NCBI GenBank assembly: GCA_964473465.1
Contig: CAYYPE010000007.1
Location: forward strand, 1 to 64,000
Length of the DNA: 64,000 nucleotides
Direction of reading: 5' to 3'
Origin: CALHRB01 sp964473465
Lineage (GTDB): Bacteria > Bacteroidota > Ignavibacteria > Kapaibacteriales > UBA2268
Made by a program: the position numbers and the translations under genes. The notes beneath the pieces are model-generated. The model was given only the letters and a program-made list of their open reading frames with translations, did not search any database and was not told the origin of the DNA. Below are positions 1 to 8,011 of this stretch, piece after piece (position 1 is the first letter of the stretch; each line of letters opens with the position of its first letter).

Positions 1-2279
1 TGAATTCCTTTTTCGTAGAAGAGACAATAAATATCACCGGTTCTGTCGAATGTTTTGTAGTTCTGGTTTTTGTATAAATCAGCGTATTTAATATTATTGT
101 TAAAAGCTTTTTGTAGTTGAATGTAAGGCGGATTGCCGATAACAATATCGAAGCCGTCTTTTACTCCGAACATCCATTCGGGATCGAACCAGTTGGCGGT
201 CTCATTCTTGAAAGGATCCCAATTTGCAATTTTTGTTCCCAAGTTAAGCATTTCTTTATCAATATTTTTGTCGTTAACCATTGAGTGAGCAATTTTAGTA
301 TGAGCTTCTTTGAAATTTTTCTCAGCAATCTGTTTTGCTTTTCCCCATGACTGAAAGAATTCTTCACGATATTCCTTTAGCTCAGCTAATTGAGAGTCAA
401 TATTAAACAATTGATTTCCCCAGTTAATTTTGGGTAAAGCAATAAGAGTATTAGCGGCAACGAACTTGAATTCAAGGTTAGGCAAGGGTTGAATACCTCT
501 ATTTTCCTCATAATCAATAACCTTTTCATCAACAATAATCGAGAGGAAGCACCTGAGTTTGGATATTTCGATAGCAATTTCCTGAATATCAACACCATAA
601 ATAGATTTTTGAATGATACCGAGCTTTCTTGTGAAGCTGACAAGCTCTTTTTCACCTCTCAATTTGCGTTCGAGCATTTTCCTGACGGACTGTTCTTTAA
701 TGTCTTTCAGAACTTTATCGAGCCATATTTCGCCTTTGGGGTCAATTTTTTCGAGGATAAGTTGAATTTTTTGAAGCACACCCATAGGGAAAGCTCCCGA
801 GCCGCAAGCGGGATCAAGAATTTTAACCTTATCGAGAGCATCAATGATTTTATTGACCTCCTCTTCGGAAAAATCATGCCCTTCATCGGAATAGGATATT
901 AATTTTCGAAGTTTATGGGATAAAGGTAGCTCGGACATTCCTGTCTGAGTAATATTTGAAGTGTCAACAGACAAGAATGTCTGTTCTACCTTTTCTCCTA
1001 ATTTCTGTTCCAGATAGGCAATCAGGCTTTCATCAACCATATATTCAACAATAGGGCGAGGAGTATAGAAACTGCCGGTTTGTTTACGAGCTGTTTCACC
1101 AGTTTCCGGGTTAATTTCAGCCAGAAGGTTTTCGAAAACTCTGCCAAGCATTTCCGGGTCAATAGCAAGGTCAATATCAATGGAAGCGGATTCATCAATT
1201 GTAAAATTATAAAGTTCAAACAAATTCAATAATTTCACGAGCCATTCATTTGGCACTTTCAAGGTATTCAGAGCTTTAGATTTTTCAAGAACTTTATCCA
1301 ATTCGTAATAGTCTTTATCATGAGGTTCGAACAAACCACCATTAAGAAAGGGAACATTCAACCAAAAGCCCTGTCTATAAATTGACCGGCGGTCATTTAT
1401 CGAGGTATTAAGCACCTCGAAGAACAGAGGTTCCAATATTTCGTGATAATAGTCGGAAAACCGAAGACATGAGCCAGAAGAGAGAATTTCATCGGTTAAT
1501 AAGGGTAGATTGTTTGATGATTTCTTTTTTTTCAGGAACCAGCAGAACAACAAACGCCCAATGAGGCGGACTGCAAACTCTTTTTTCTCAGTGTCGTTAT
1601 TTCCGGGGTATTTTATCAATCCAGTTGAAGAAAAAGTTTGATTATTGATTTTTCTTTCACCACCAACCAATTCAGTGAAGAGTTTTGCAATTTCAATATA
1701 GAATTCTTTTGTAACTTTCTCGACGCTGAAAACTTTTCTAATAGTATCAACTAAAAGATTTTCTTTTGTCTGAATAGCAAGCACATCAATAAATTGCTTT
1801 TGTGCAGTGTGGCACGGCTCGGTTTTACCGACAAGAAAAGAAAAACGTTTCGGAGGAGTTTCAACATCTGTTTTAACCCCTTTATCAGTAATTTTTCTAT
1901 CAATTTCAACAAAAGATAATCTCCAGTTTTCATCATCTGAAGAGTAAAATGCAACGATAGCATTATTCACTCCTTCAAAATTAGCTTTAAGGTATTTACC
2001 AATCAGGTTACGTTGGAAATTTCTGGCTCTATCAATTTTGAAGCCTGTATGTAGCTCGACTGTTAAAACATCAATAGCTTCATCCTTGACATCCCTAAAT
2101 GATCCGAGGAAAGTGAAATTTTTTACATGGCTTCGCTCTGTTTCACTCAATTGGTGAGTAAGGGAAAGCTCATTAAAATTGAAGCCGTTGAACATCTCAT
2201 TAATAAAATTACGAAACCTTCTAATATTAAATTCATCTTTTAAAGTTGTTTCGATTATTGACCTTGTTAAAGAACTCAT
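1..2279 (-). CDS. Eco57I-like N6-adenine DNA methyltransferase, partial (3' end off window)
   Basis: The minus-strand frame stays open from the ATG at 2279 to the window edge, giving about 759 residues with the C-terminus missing. It shows the class-I methyltransferase SAM-binding motif DPACGSGAF near residue 488 and the adenine-specific catalytic motif NPPY near residue 710. The wide spacing and the long (about 450-residue) N-terminal region are typical of the Eco57I/PglX-like family, in which methylase, target recognition and sometimes nuclease are fused. Its ATG overlaps the TGA of the upstream helicase gene (ATGA at 2276-2279), so the two are translationally coupled. Modification of adenine in host DNA is the expected role. 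Whether the missing C-terminus holds only a target-recognition domain cannot be seen. It could equally belong to a BREX- or DISARM-related system, but no other genes of those systems are visible. Confidence 0.85.
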   Translation of the reverse strand, partial: MSSLTRSIIETTLKDEFNIRRFRNFINEMFNGFNFNELSLTHQLSETERSHVKNFTFLGSFRDVKDEAIDVLTVELHTGFKIDRARNFQRNLIGKYLKANFEGVNNAIVAFYSSDDENWRLSFVEIDRKITDKGVKTDVETPPKRFSFLVGKTEPCHTAQKQFIDVLAIQTKENLLVDTIRKVFSVEKVTKEFYIEIAKLFTELVGGERKINNQTFSSTGLIKYPGNNDTEKKEFAVRLIGRLLFCWFLKKKKSSNNLPLLTDEILSSGSCLRFSDYYHEILEPLFFEVLNTSINDRRSIYRQGFWLNVPFLNGGLFEPHDKDYYELDKVLEKSKALNTLKVPNEWLVKLLNLFELYNFTIDESASIDIDLAIDPEMLGRVFENLLAEINPETGETARKQTGSFYTPRPIVEYMVDESLIAYLEQKLGEKVEQTFLSVDTSNITQTGMSELPLSHKLRKLISYSDEGHDFSEEEVNKIIDALDKVKILDPACGSGAFPMGVLQKIQLILEKIDPKGEIWLDKVLKDIKEQSVRKMLERKLRGEKELVSFTRKLGIIQKSIYGVDIQEIAIEISKLRCFLSIIVDEKVIDYEENRGIQPLPNLEFKFVAANTLIALPKINWGNQLFNIDSQLAELKEYREEFFQSWGKAKQIAEKNFKEAHTKIAHSMVNDKNIDKEMLNLGTKIANWDPFKNETANWFDPEWMFGVKDGFDIVIGNPPYIQLQKAFNNNIKYADLYKNQNYKTFDRTGDIYCLFYEKGI

Positions 2280-5200
2280 TGACATTCCTCTTTGACTAAG
2301 TATTCTGATAAAATAACTTCACGTTTGCCACTAATGTCAGCTGCTGTTTCAGCAAAAGTATCAATAAAAAATTCATCGGGTATATGATTACGGAGCATTG
2401 AAATAACTTGAATCGGTTGGAATGGTTTTGTTTGAATAACTTTACTCAGTTTTGTTGCCAGAGTTTTTGTAGTTTGCTTAGGCAAAGCACCTTCATTTAA
2501 TAGTGATTTGACTTTTTTAATAAATAAATCATCTTCATCAGTATAAATTTTGCAGTATTTCACTTCCGGTAAATTCAAAATCTGAAGAATTTTATTAGAT
2601 GTATCTCTCCCAGCTCTCTGTTTTAATTGACGAATTTCGTCGGTAGTGGATTTAATAAAATTATTTTTGTTTTTATCTAACAATTCAAAATAGTCGTGAG
2701 CATCTCTTTCTCTTGGTGTTTCCGGGGTGCATTCAAAATATTTTACAGCCTGTAGGAAATCAAGTTCATTTGATTTATTATTATTCGAAATAAAAAATTT
2801 TGTCAGTTTACCCTTTCTAAAAAATGAAATTAATGAATTATCAGGAAGATTGAATTTTCTAGCTGAACGAGCTTTTTTCGGCAACTGTTTTATTTTTTCA
2901 AATAAATCAGGATGCAAGTCCCGGATGTCCCTAATTAATATTAAATACTTCAATTCACTTTCTTCATCGTCTTCGCCTGTGATTGTCTTTTTAGAATTTA
3001 ACAATCTAAATAGCTCATGAGAAGTGATTTCTTCGCCATCAGTTAATAGTTTTGAATCGGCACCGAGCATTTCAATAAAAGATTGAATTTTGGCTTCGGC
3101 TGCCGATTTTAATCCAATTTCTGAGTCAGATTGAACAGTAGGAAAAAAATTATAAGTAAAGATCCTATCAAATTTAGTATTAACTCTATTTATACGACCA
3201 GCCCTTTGCATCATTCGTGTAGGATTCCAAGGGATGTCATAGTTAATAACAACGCATGAGCGGTGCAGGTTAATACCTTCTGAAAGAACTTCAGTAGTAA
3301 GTAATATTCGGTAATCATCCTTTTGATATTCTGACCTGACATTAGCATCAAAATTTTTAATGATTGTATCTCTTTGATTTTGAGACGATTCGCCACTGAA
3401 TGAGATGACACCATTGAATTTATTTTTTGTTAGTTCCTCTTGAAGGTAATCAACAGTTTCTTTTGATTCAGAAAAAACAATTAGTTTATTATTTTTGAGA
3501 ATATTATCTGATTTCAATATTTCAATAAATCTTAGAAATTTAGGGTCACGGACGACATTTGACCACATTTCATCTATTTTTTTAAGAACTTCAAGGTCAT
3601 CATTCAACTTATGAATATATTCAGGTCTGAAATCCGACGAACTGAAAACATGAACTTTTTCCTCCTCGATCAATTTATGCAAAGCTTCTTCATCGCCTGC
3701 CTGCAACAATTCAAATACTTTGTTAGAATATTTTTTGCTTACATAAACTTTACCTTTATTGAATTCGGCAATAAAATGCTGATAAGATTTAATAAACCTT
3801 TTGACTGACATTTTAAAAGCAAAGAAACTGCTTTCGAGCCTTTTCACGAGCAAAATTTTCATAAATTTTCGCATGTTCATTTGAGACAACTCTTCAGGTT
3901 GAGAGATTTTTTCATCAAGAAACAGCATCGGGGCATAACGACTATAAGAAAAATCTTTTGTTATTAGCTCAATTGTTTTGTTAAAAATTCTATCTTCATC
4001 AGGATTCAACTGGTAATAAACAGGTTTTGGATCTTCAACTTCTGGAAATTTCAGACCTTGTTTTTTAAGGTCTTTATCAAAATATTTCACTATTTCATTT
4101 CTTGTCCTTCTAACCATCAAATATTTTAGGATTTTGTCTCTGACTTGATTAGCATTGGCACGAACTACCTCCATATATTCTTTGTAATTTTCTAAACGAT
4201 CTAATCCGTTTAGATTTCTTTTAAGCTCGTTAAAAAATCTCTCCAAATCTTTTACATTTGGAATAGTGCTGTTTTTTGATTTCTGAAATAGTTTAATTTG
4301 GCTCAGGATGTCAGATGGGTCATTGTTCAAAGGTGTAGCAGTTACAAGAATAATTCTTTTGCCTCTACAAATTCTCGAAATTTCCTCGTAAGTCATATTT
4401 GTTTCGTTTCTGAATCTATGAGCTTCGTCAATAAAGATGTTCTTATACTTATCAGTTCCTCTTGATAATACACTATCCAACTTACCAACAGAGACGAAAT
4501 CTGCAGAAACCTTAAAATCACTGAATACATTTTTCCATGAGCCCGGATTATTTTCGTCCAATAATAAAGGTGGGGCAATAACCAGATGACGCCCATCAAG
4601 TTCTTTAGCTAATAATGCAGAAATGTATGTTTTACCAAGACCAACGACATCAGCAAGAAAAACGCCACCATATTGTTCCAATTTGTTTTTTGCATCTTTA
4701 ACAGCTTCAATTTGATAATCCAATTGTTTAAATTCAGTAGGGTAATAATCATCAGAAATGGTCTCTCTATCAATATTTATTTTCTCTTTAAAATACTCGT
4801 AAAGTAGTTTCAAAAATAATTCATAAGGCGTTATGTTCTGATTTATCCAACTTTTATCAATTGAATTTGCTATAACTTCCTTTAAATTAATTGATTTTTC
4901 CCATAGTTCATTAAATTTATTGATTGCAAAAGTATAATCAGATTTATTTTTTAGCTCAACATTGAATTCTATGTTATCAACAAGACCACCTTTTGTAAAA
5001 TTACTTGAACCTGTTATTACCCTGCCTACATCTCTATCACTATCACCAAAAGTCATTATATAAACCTTAGCATGAATATTTTCATCAGGATAAATTCTTA
5101 TTTCCAATTTATTATTGATAAGCCAATCTCGAAATACCCTAACTCCTGTTTCAATCTCAATAGTGTCATCGGAGTTCTCTAATTCATTCAAAATATCTTC

Positions 5201-5482
5201 TTCAATCAACTCTTTGCATTCCGACTCTGAGTATTTAACTATTGTTTGATTAAACAAATTGGCACTTTTTACAATATCGTAAGTTGCTTTGTTGGTATTA
5301 ATACCGACTAAAATTCTTATTTTTTCAGTTTTTTTGAGAGATTCATAAAGTTGGTTAAAGCCAGTTATATAGAAATACCCCACCAAGATATCAAAAAATC
5401 TTGTATCCTTAATCAGTGTTTTAAACCTATCTAAAAGGGTGGCTTCATTTTCATTAGTAATAAAAGTAAGATCTAAACTCAT
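2276..5482 (-). CDS. PLD-family nuclease fused to SF2 (SNF2/DEAH) helicase, restriction-type ATPase
   Basis: This 1068-residue protein starts at the ATG at 5482 (MSLDLTF). An ATG 66 bases upstream only adds an implausible hydrophobic lead. Residues about 20-180 form a phospholipase-D-like nuclease domain with HAKVYI near 137 and GSSN near 158. An SF2 helicase follows: Walker A-like DVVGLGKT near 278-285, DEAH near 352-355, TAT near 381, and motif VI QRAGRINR near 765. The C-terminal 250 residues are unassigned. PLD nucleases and SNF2-type translocases are known as separate subunits in ATP-dependent restriction systems of the NgoAVII/CglI type; here they appear fused. The gene is coupled to the methyltransferase gene by an ATGA overlap, so the pair is probably a two-gene restriction-modification or anti-phage module. 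DNA cleavage and translocation are inferred, not shown. Confidence 0.82.
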   Translation of the reverse strand: MSLDLTFITNENEATLLDRFKTLIKDTRFFDILVGYFYITGFNQLYESLKKTEKIRILVGINTNKATYDIVKSANLFNQTIVKYSESECKELIEEDILNELENSDDTIEIETGVRVFRDWLINNKLEIRIYPDENIHAKVYIMTFGDSDRDVGRVITGSSNFTKGGLVDNIEFNVELKNKSDYTFAINKFNELWEKSINLKEVIANSIDKSWINQNITPYELFLKLLYEYFKEKINIDRETISDDYYPTEFKQLDYQIEAVKDAKNKLEQYGGVFLADVVGLGKTYISALLAKELDGRHLVIAPPLLLDENNPGSWKNVFSDFKVSADFVSVGKLDSVLSRGTDKYKNIFIDEAHRFRNETNMTYEEISRICRGKRIILVTATPLNNDPSDILSQIKLFQKSKNSTIPNVKDLERFFNELKRNLNGLDRLENYKEYMEVVRANANQVRDKILKYLMVRRTRNEIVKYFDKDLKKQGLKFPEVEDPKPVYYQLNPDEDRIFNKTIELITKDFSYSRYAPMLFLDEKISQPEELSQMNMRKFMKILLVKRLESSFFAFKMSVKRFIKSYQHFIAEFNKGKVYVSKKYSNKVFELLQAGDEEALHKLIEEEKVHVFSSSDFRPEYIHKLNDDLEVLKKIDEMWSNVVRDPKFLRFIEILKSDNILKNNKLIVFSESKETVDYLQEELTKNKFNGVISFSGESSQNQRDTIIKNFDANVRSEYQKDDYRILLTTEVLSEGINLHRSCVVINYDIPWNPTRMMQRAGRINRVNTKFDRIFTYNFFPTVQSDSEIGLKSAAEAKIQSFIEMLGADSKLLTDGEEITSHELFRLLNSKKTITGEDDEESELKYLILIRDIRDLHPDLFEKIKQLPKKARSARKFNLPDNSLISFFRKGKLTKFFISNNNKSNELDFLQAVKYFECTPETPRERDAHDYFELLDKNKNNFIKSTTDEIRQLKQRAGRDTSNKILQILNLPEVKYCKIYTDEDDLFIKKVKSLLNEGALPKQTTKTLATKLSKVIQTKPFQPIQVISMLRNHIPDEFFIDTFAETAADISGKREVILSEYLVKEECQ

Positions 5483-5563
5483 AAAGGGAATAAATATAAA
5501 AATAAATAGATAATCATCAAAAAATACGATAATTTTTTTAATTATCAAAGTTGCAAAATATAA

Positions 5564-6040
5564 TTAAAAATATCTGGCAAGTAAATAATTTCTGAGCTTC
5601 TCAAGCCAAACTTGATTAATGTCTTTAAGAAAAAGGTTATGAGGATGAAAATTTTCTATGATTTTCTGTAATGCTATCTTTTTCTTTATTGTGTTTGGTT
5701 TTAAATGTGGGCTGTTATTGATGTTATCATAAAGGAAAGTCTTGAAGTTTTTATTTTTTGGGGAGAACTCGGGTTCATTATGGAAATCTGATTGAAGTTC
5801 CAAAGCCCGTTTTATTTGAATTTTTTCAGCAAGTTTTAAAGTTTCCTTATCCTTTTCCGTTAATTTTGAATTATCCGAAATATAAAGTTGAAGATATTCT
5901 TTTCTGCGTTTTCCGTCTCTGTGAATGTCTAAATAAAGACTATAACCGGTTGAGATTTTTTTCTTTCTTAGAACAACTTTTTGAATCTATGAGACGGTTG
6001 AAATTTGTGCTTTTTCAGATGACTTCGTTTTATTTTTCAT
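5564..6040 (-). pseudogene. Tyrosine recombinase (integrase) remnant, N-terminal part only
   Basis: Reading the minus strand from the ATG at 6040 gives 17 codons, an in-frame TAG, then 140 further in-frame codons to a stop at 5564. The post-TAG part has an arm-DNA-binding-type beta segment (RKKKISTGYSLYLDIHRDGK, then RRKEYLQLYI), a basic helix, and a SAM-like core-binding segment (FKTFLYDNI, LKPNTIKKK, INQVWLEKLRNYL). This matches the N-terminus of Bacteroidetes-type tyrosine recombinases. The catalytic domain with the Arg-His-Arg-Tyr residues is absent: the frame stops just inside the core-binding domain. The remnant lies beside a tRNA 3' fragment and reads into the island, the normal position for an island integrase. 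I infer that it is dead. The downstream 140 codons could still be translated from an internal start. Confidence 0.72.
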
Positions 6041-6224
6041 TTTCGGGGGACGTTTAAGGGACGAAAATTATAAAAAAAACAATAAAAATATCAAAACAAA
6101 AATAAGAAAAATTGATTTAAAATAAAAATTTAAAATTTGTAACTAACTGAAATCTAATGATTTTCTTATTCTTTTTTATAGATTTTTAGATTTGTTAATA
6201 TTTGGTATGACGATATTAAAATTT

Positions 6225-6250
6225 CAGAGTTCGAATCTCTCCCTTTCCGC
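6225..6250 (+). other. tRNA 3'-end fragment, probable island attachment site scar
   Basis: The plus strand contains a near-complete T-arm (stem AGAG/CTCT around the TTCGAAT loop, 6226-6240), an acceptor 3' strand CCTTTCC (6242-6248) and discriminator G (6249). No matching 5' half (GGAAAGG, D-arm, anticodon arm) exists in the preceding 100 bases, so this is not a functional tRNA gene. CCTTTCC plus discriminator G resembles tRNA-Ser. Its orientation fits an island inserted into the 3' end of a tRNA gene, with the intact tRNA expected at the far left end outside the window. Confidence 0.65.
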
Positions 6251-6256
6251 TTCGTT

Positions 6257-6604
6257 TTAATCATAGAAAATTGCTAACCAGATTGTTATTACTTTTTCAT
6301 CTGTCTTTTCAACCCTGTGCTTTTTATGTGCTGGTATATTGATATAATCTCCTGCTCTTAACTTTATGGATTGCGGATTTCCTTCAAATGTTAATTCTGC
6401 ATATCCCTGAAGCAGCATCACCCATTCTGATTGCTCTTGATCATACCAAAAATCTTTCGGACTTTTTTGCCCTTTCGATATTATTCTTTCTATCCTAACA
6501 TTTTTCCCTTTGCTAATAACCTGAATTACCTCTTCAGTCAAATCTTCAGGAATTTCACTAAAAAAATTTCCAATTGGATTTATTTCATTCATCATCGGTG
6601 TCAT
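6257..6604 (-). CDS. Small cupin-domain protein
   Basis: This 115-residue protein is essentially a single cupin barrel. The first cupin motif region is around residues 50-75 (WYDQEQSEWVMLLQGYAELTF) and the second around 85-100 (GDYINIPAHKKHRV), with the histidine pair that usually helps bind a metal. Such one-domain cupins are often annotated as phosphoribosylaminoimidazole carboxylase-like or sugar-binding, but the substrate cannot be predicted. Three ATGs (6604, 6595, 6592) are possible starts and all overlap the end of ruvB, so it is probably cotranscribed and translationally coupled. Its stop lies seven bases from the tRNA scar, making it the first host gene beyond the island. Confidence 0.8.
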   Translation of the reverse strand: MTPMMNEINPIGNFFSEIPEDLTEEVIQVISKGKNVRIERIISKGQKSPKDFWYDQEQSEWVMLLQGYAELTFEGNPQSIKLRAGDYINIPAHKKHRVEKTDEKVITIWLAIFYD

Positions 6605-7622
6605 TAAATAATTGAGAGTCCATTTCCATGTGTCTTTTTATTCCAAAATGTTTGTAAGCAATTTCAGTTGCCGTTCTGCCTCTGGGTGTTCTGTTTAAAA
6701 AACCCTGCTGTATTAGAAACGGTTCATATACCTCTTCTATGGTTCCTGCTTCCTCGCCCACAGCCACTGCAATTGTGTTTATCCCAACTGGTCCTCCATT
6801 GAATTTTTCAATTATAGCTAATAAAATCCTTTTGTCCATTTCATCAAGTCCAAATTTATCCACATCAAGAGCAGATAAAGTCATCTCTGCTATATCCTTG
6901 CTAATTACTCCATCACCTTTCACGTCAGCAAAATCTCTTGTTCTTCTAAGCAACCTGTTAGCTATTCGGGGTGTTCCCCTTGATCTTGATGCAAGTTCAT
7001 AAGCACCTTCATCATCAATTGGAGCATTAAGAATTTTAGCAGAGCGTTTAATCACCGAAACCAGATCATTAATATCATAATAATCAAGTCGGTTAAAGAC
7101 TCCAAAGCGGGATCTCAAAGGTGCAGTTAGTAATCCTGCTCTTGTTGTTGCACCGATTAATGTAAATTTTGGCAAGGCAAGTTGAATGGTTCGGGCTGAA
7201 GGTCCTGAATCAATCATAATATCCAATCGAAATTCTTCCATTGCAGAATATAAATACTCCTCAATGACTGATGACAGGCGATGAATCTCATCAATAAAAA
7301 AAATATCACCTTCATCAAGATTGGTTAGCATTCCAGCTAAATCCGCTGGCTTTTCAAGAACAGGACCAGATGTGATTTTTATATTTGTTCCCATCTCTCG
7401 GGCAATGATATAGCTCAAAGTTGTTTTGCCAAGCCCAGGCGGTCCTGTAAATAAAATATGATCTAAAGCCTCTCCCCTTTTTTTTGCTGCCTCAATAAAT
7501 ATTTTAAGGTTTTCAACTATTTTTCTCTGACCCGTAAATTCATTGAATCTCAAAGGCCTTAAGGAGGTATCAAAATCATCCTCAATACTTTTCTCAGGAG
7601 ATAAGATATTATTTTTTAACAT
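6585..7622 (-). CDS. ruvB: Holliday junction branch migration ATPase RuvB
   Basis: This 345-residue protein is the AAA+ motor that drives branch migration of Holliday junctions with RuvA. It has Walker A GPPGLGKTT at 60-68, Walker B with FFIDEIHRL near 107-115, the arginine-finger segment GATTRAGLLTAPLRSRFG near 170-187, and the C-terminal winged-helix DNA-binding domain (FLNRTPRGR near 309-317). Length and motif order are normal. The start at ATG 7622 is the only sensible one. The gene is the head of a two-gene unit with the cupin gene downstream. ruvA and ruvC are not in the window, though ruvX is. Confidence 0.97.
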   Translation of the reverse strand: MLKNNILSPEKSIEDDFDTSLRPLRFNEFTGQRKIVENLKIFIEAAKKRGEALDHILFTGPPGLGKTTLSYIIAREMGTNIKITSGPVLEKPADLAGMLTNLDEGDIFFIDEIHRLSSVIEEYLYSAMEEFRLDIMIDSGPSARTIQLALPKFTLIGATTRAGLLTAPLRSRFGVFNRLDYYDINDLVSVIKRSAKILNAPIDDEGAYELASRSRGTPRIANRLLRRTRDFADVKGDGVISKDIAEMTLSALDVDKFGLDEMDKRILLAIIEKFNGGPVGINTIAVAVGEEAGTIEEVYEPFLIQQGFLNRTPRGRTATEIAYKHFGIKRHMEMDSQLFNDTDDE

Positions 7623-8011
7623 ATATAATACAACAAAAACAAAAAAACAATTTAATAAATTTTCAAATTATAATACTGAAAATATTTGGCTAATATTAAA
7701 CAATTTATCATGCATCTAAGTTAATATTTTTATAAATTTATAAAAAAATTGATGAAATTTCTGAAAAGTGTGGAATTTTTTACACACATTGTAATTTTTT
7801 ACACACTATTAATGGCTTAAATTTTGATTATATTTTAAGTTGCTTAATTATTATTCATCTTGTTGAAAAATAATGTAACTTTTATTAAGAAAAATTGTTA
7901 GTTTTAGAGTTGGTTTTAATGTTTATTATTTATTTTATTGGGAGCAATTTAAAATAAAAAATCAAAAAAGAAAATAATTACTAATTGTTTAATAAATTTT
8001 AGGATTTTCAA
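7623..8011. promoter_or_regulatory. Divergent intergenic region with tandem AATTTTTTACACAC sites
   Basis: This 389-base AT-rich region separates ruvB (minus) from the giant T9SS gene (plus) and must hold both promoters. The sequence AATTTTTTACACAC occurs twice, at 7774-7787 and 7793-7806, with a 19-base period, close to two helical turns. The first copy is preceded by GTGTGG, so part of it is also an inverted GTGT/ACAC arrangement. This looks like a pair of protein-binding sites, but no regulator can be named. I see no further coding sequence here. Confidence 0.4.

Noticed and set aside
489..902. A 137-codon plus-strand frame
   Set aside because: It lies wholly opposite the methyltransferase frame with its conserved DPACGSG and NPPY motifs, and has no recognisable protein features.
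5986..5994. The TAG in the integrase remnant as a recoded (sense) codon
   Set aside because: The protein also lacks its whole catalytic domain, and many other genes in the window would not be explained by amber recoding. Gene decay is simpler.
6160..6250. A complete tRNA gene
   Set aside because: Only the T-arm and acceptor 3' strand are present. No D-arm, anticodon arm or pairing 5' acceptor strand precedes them.
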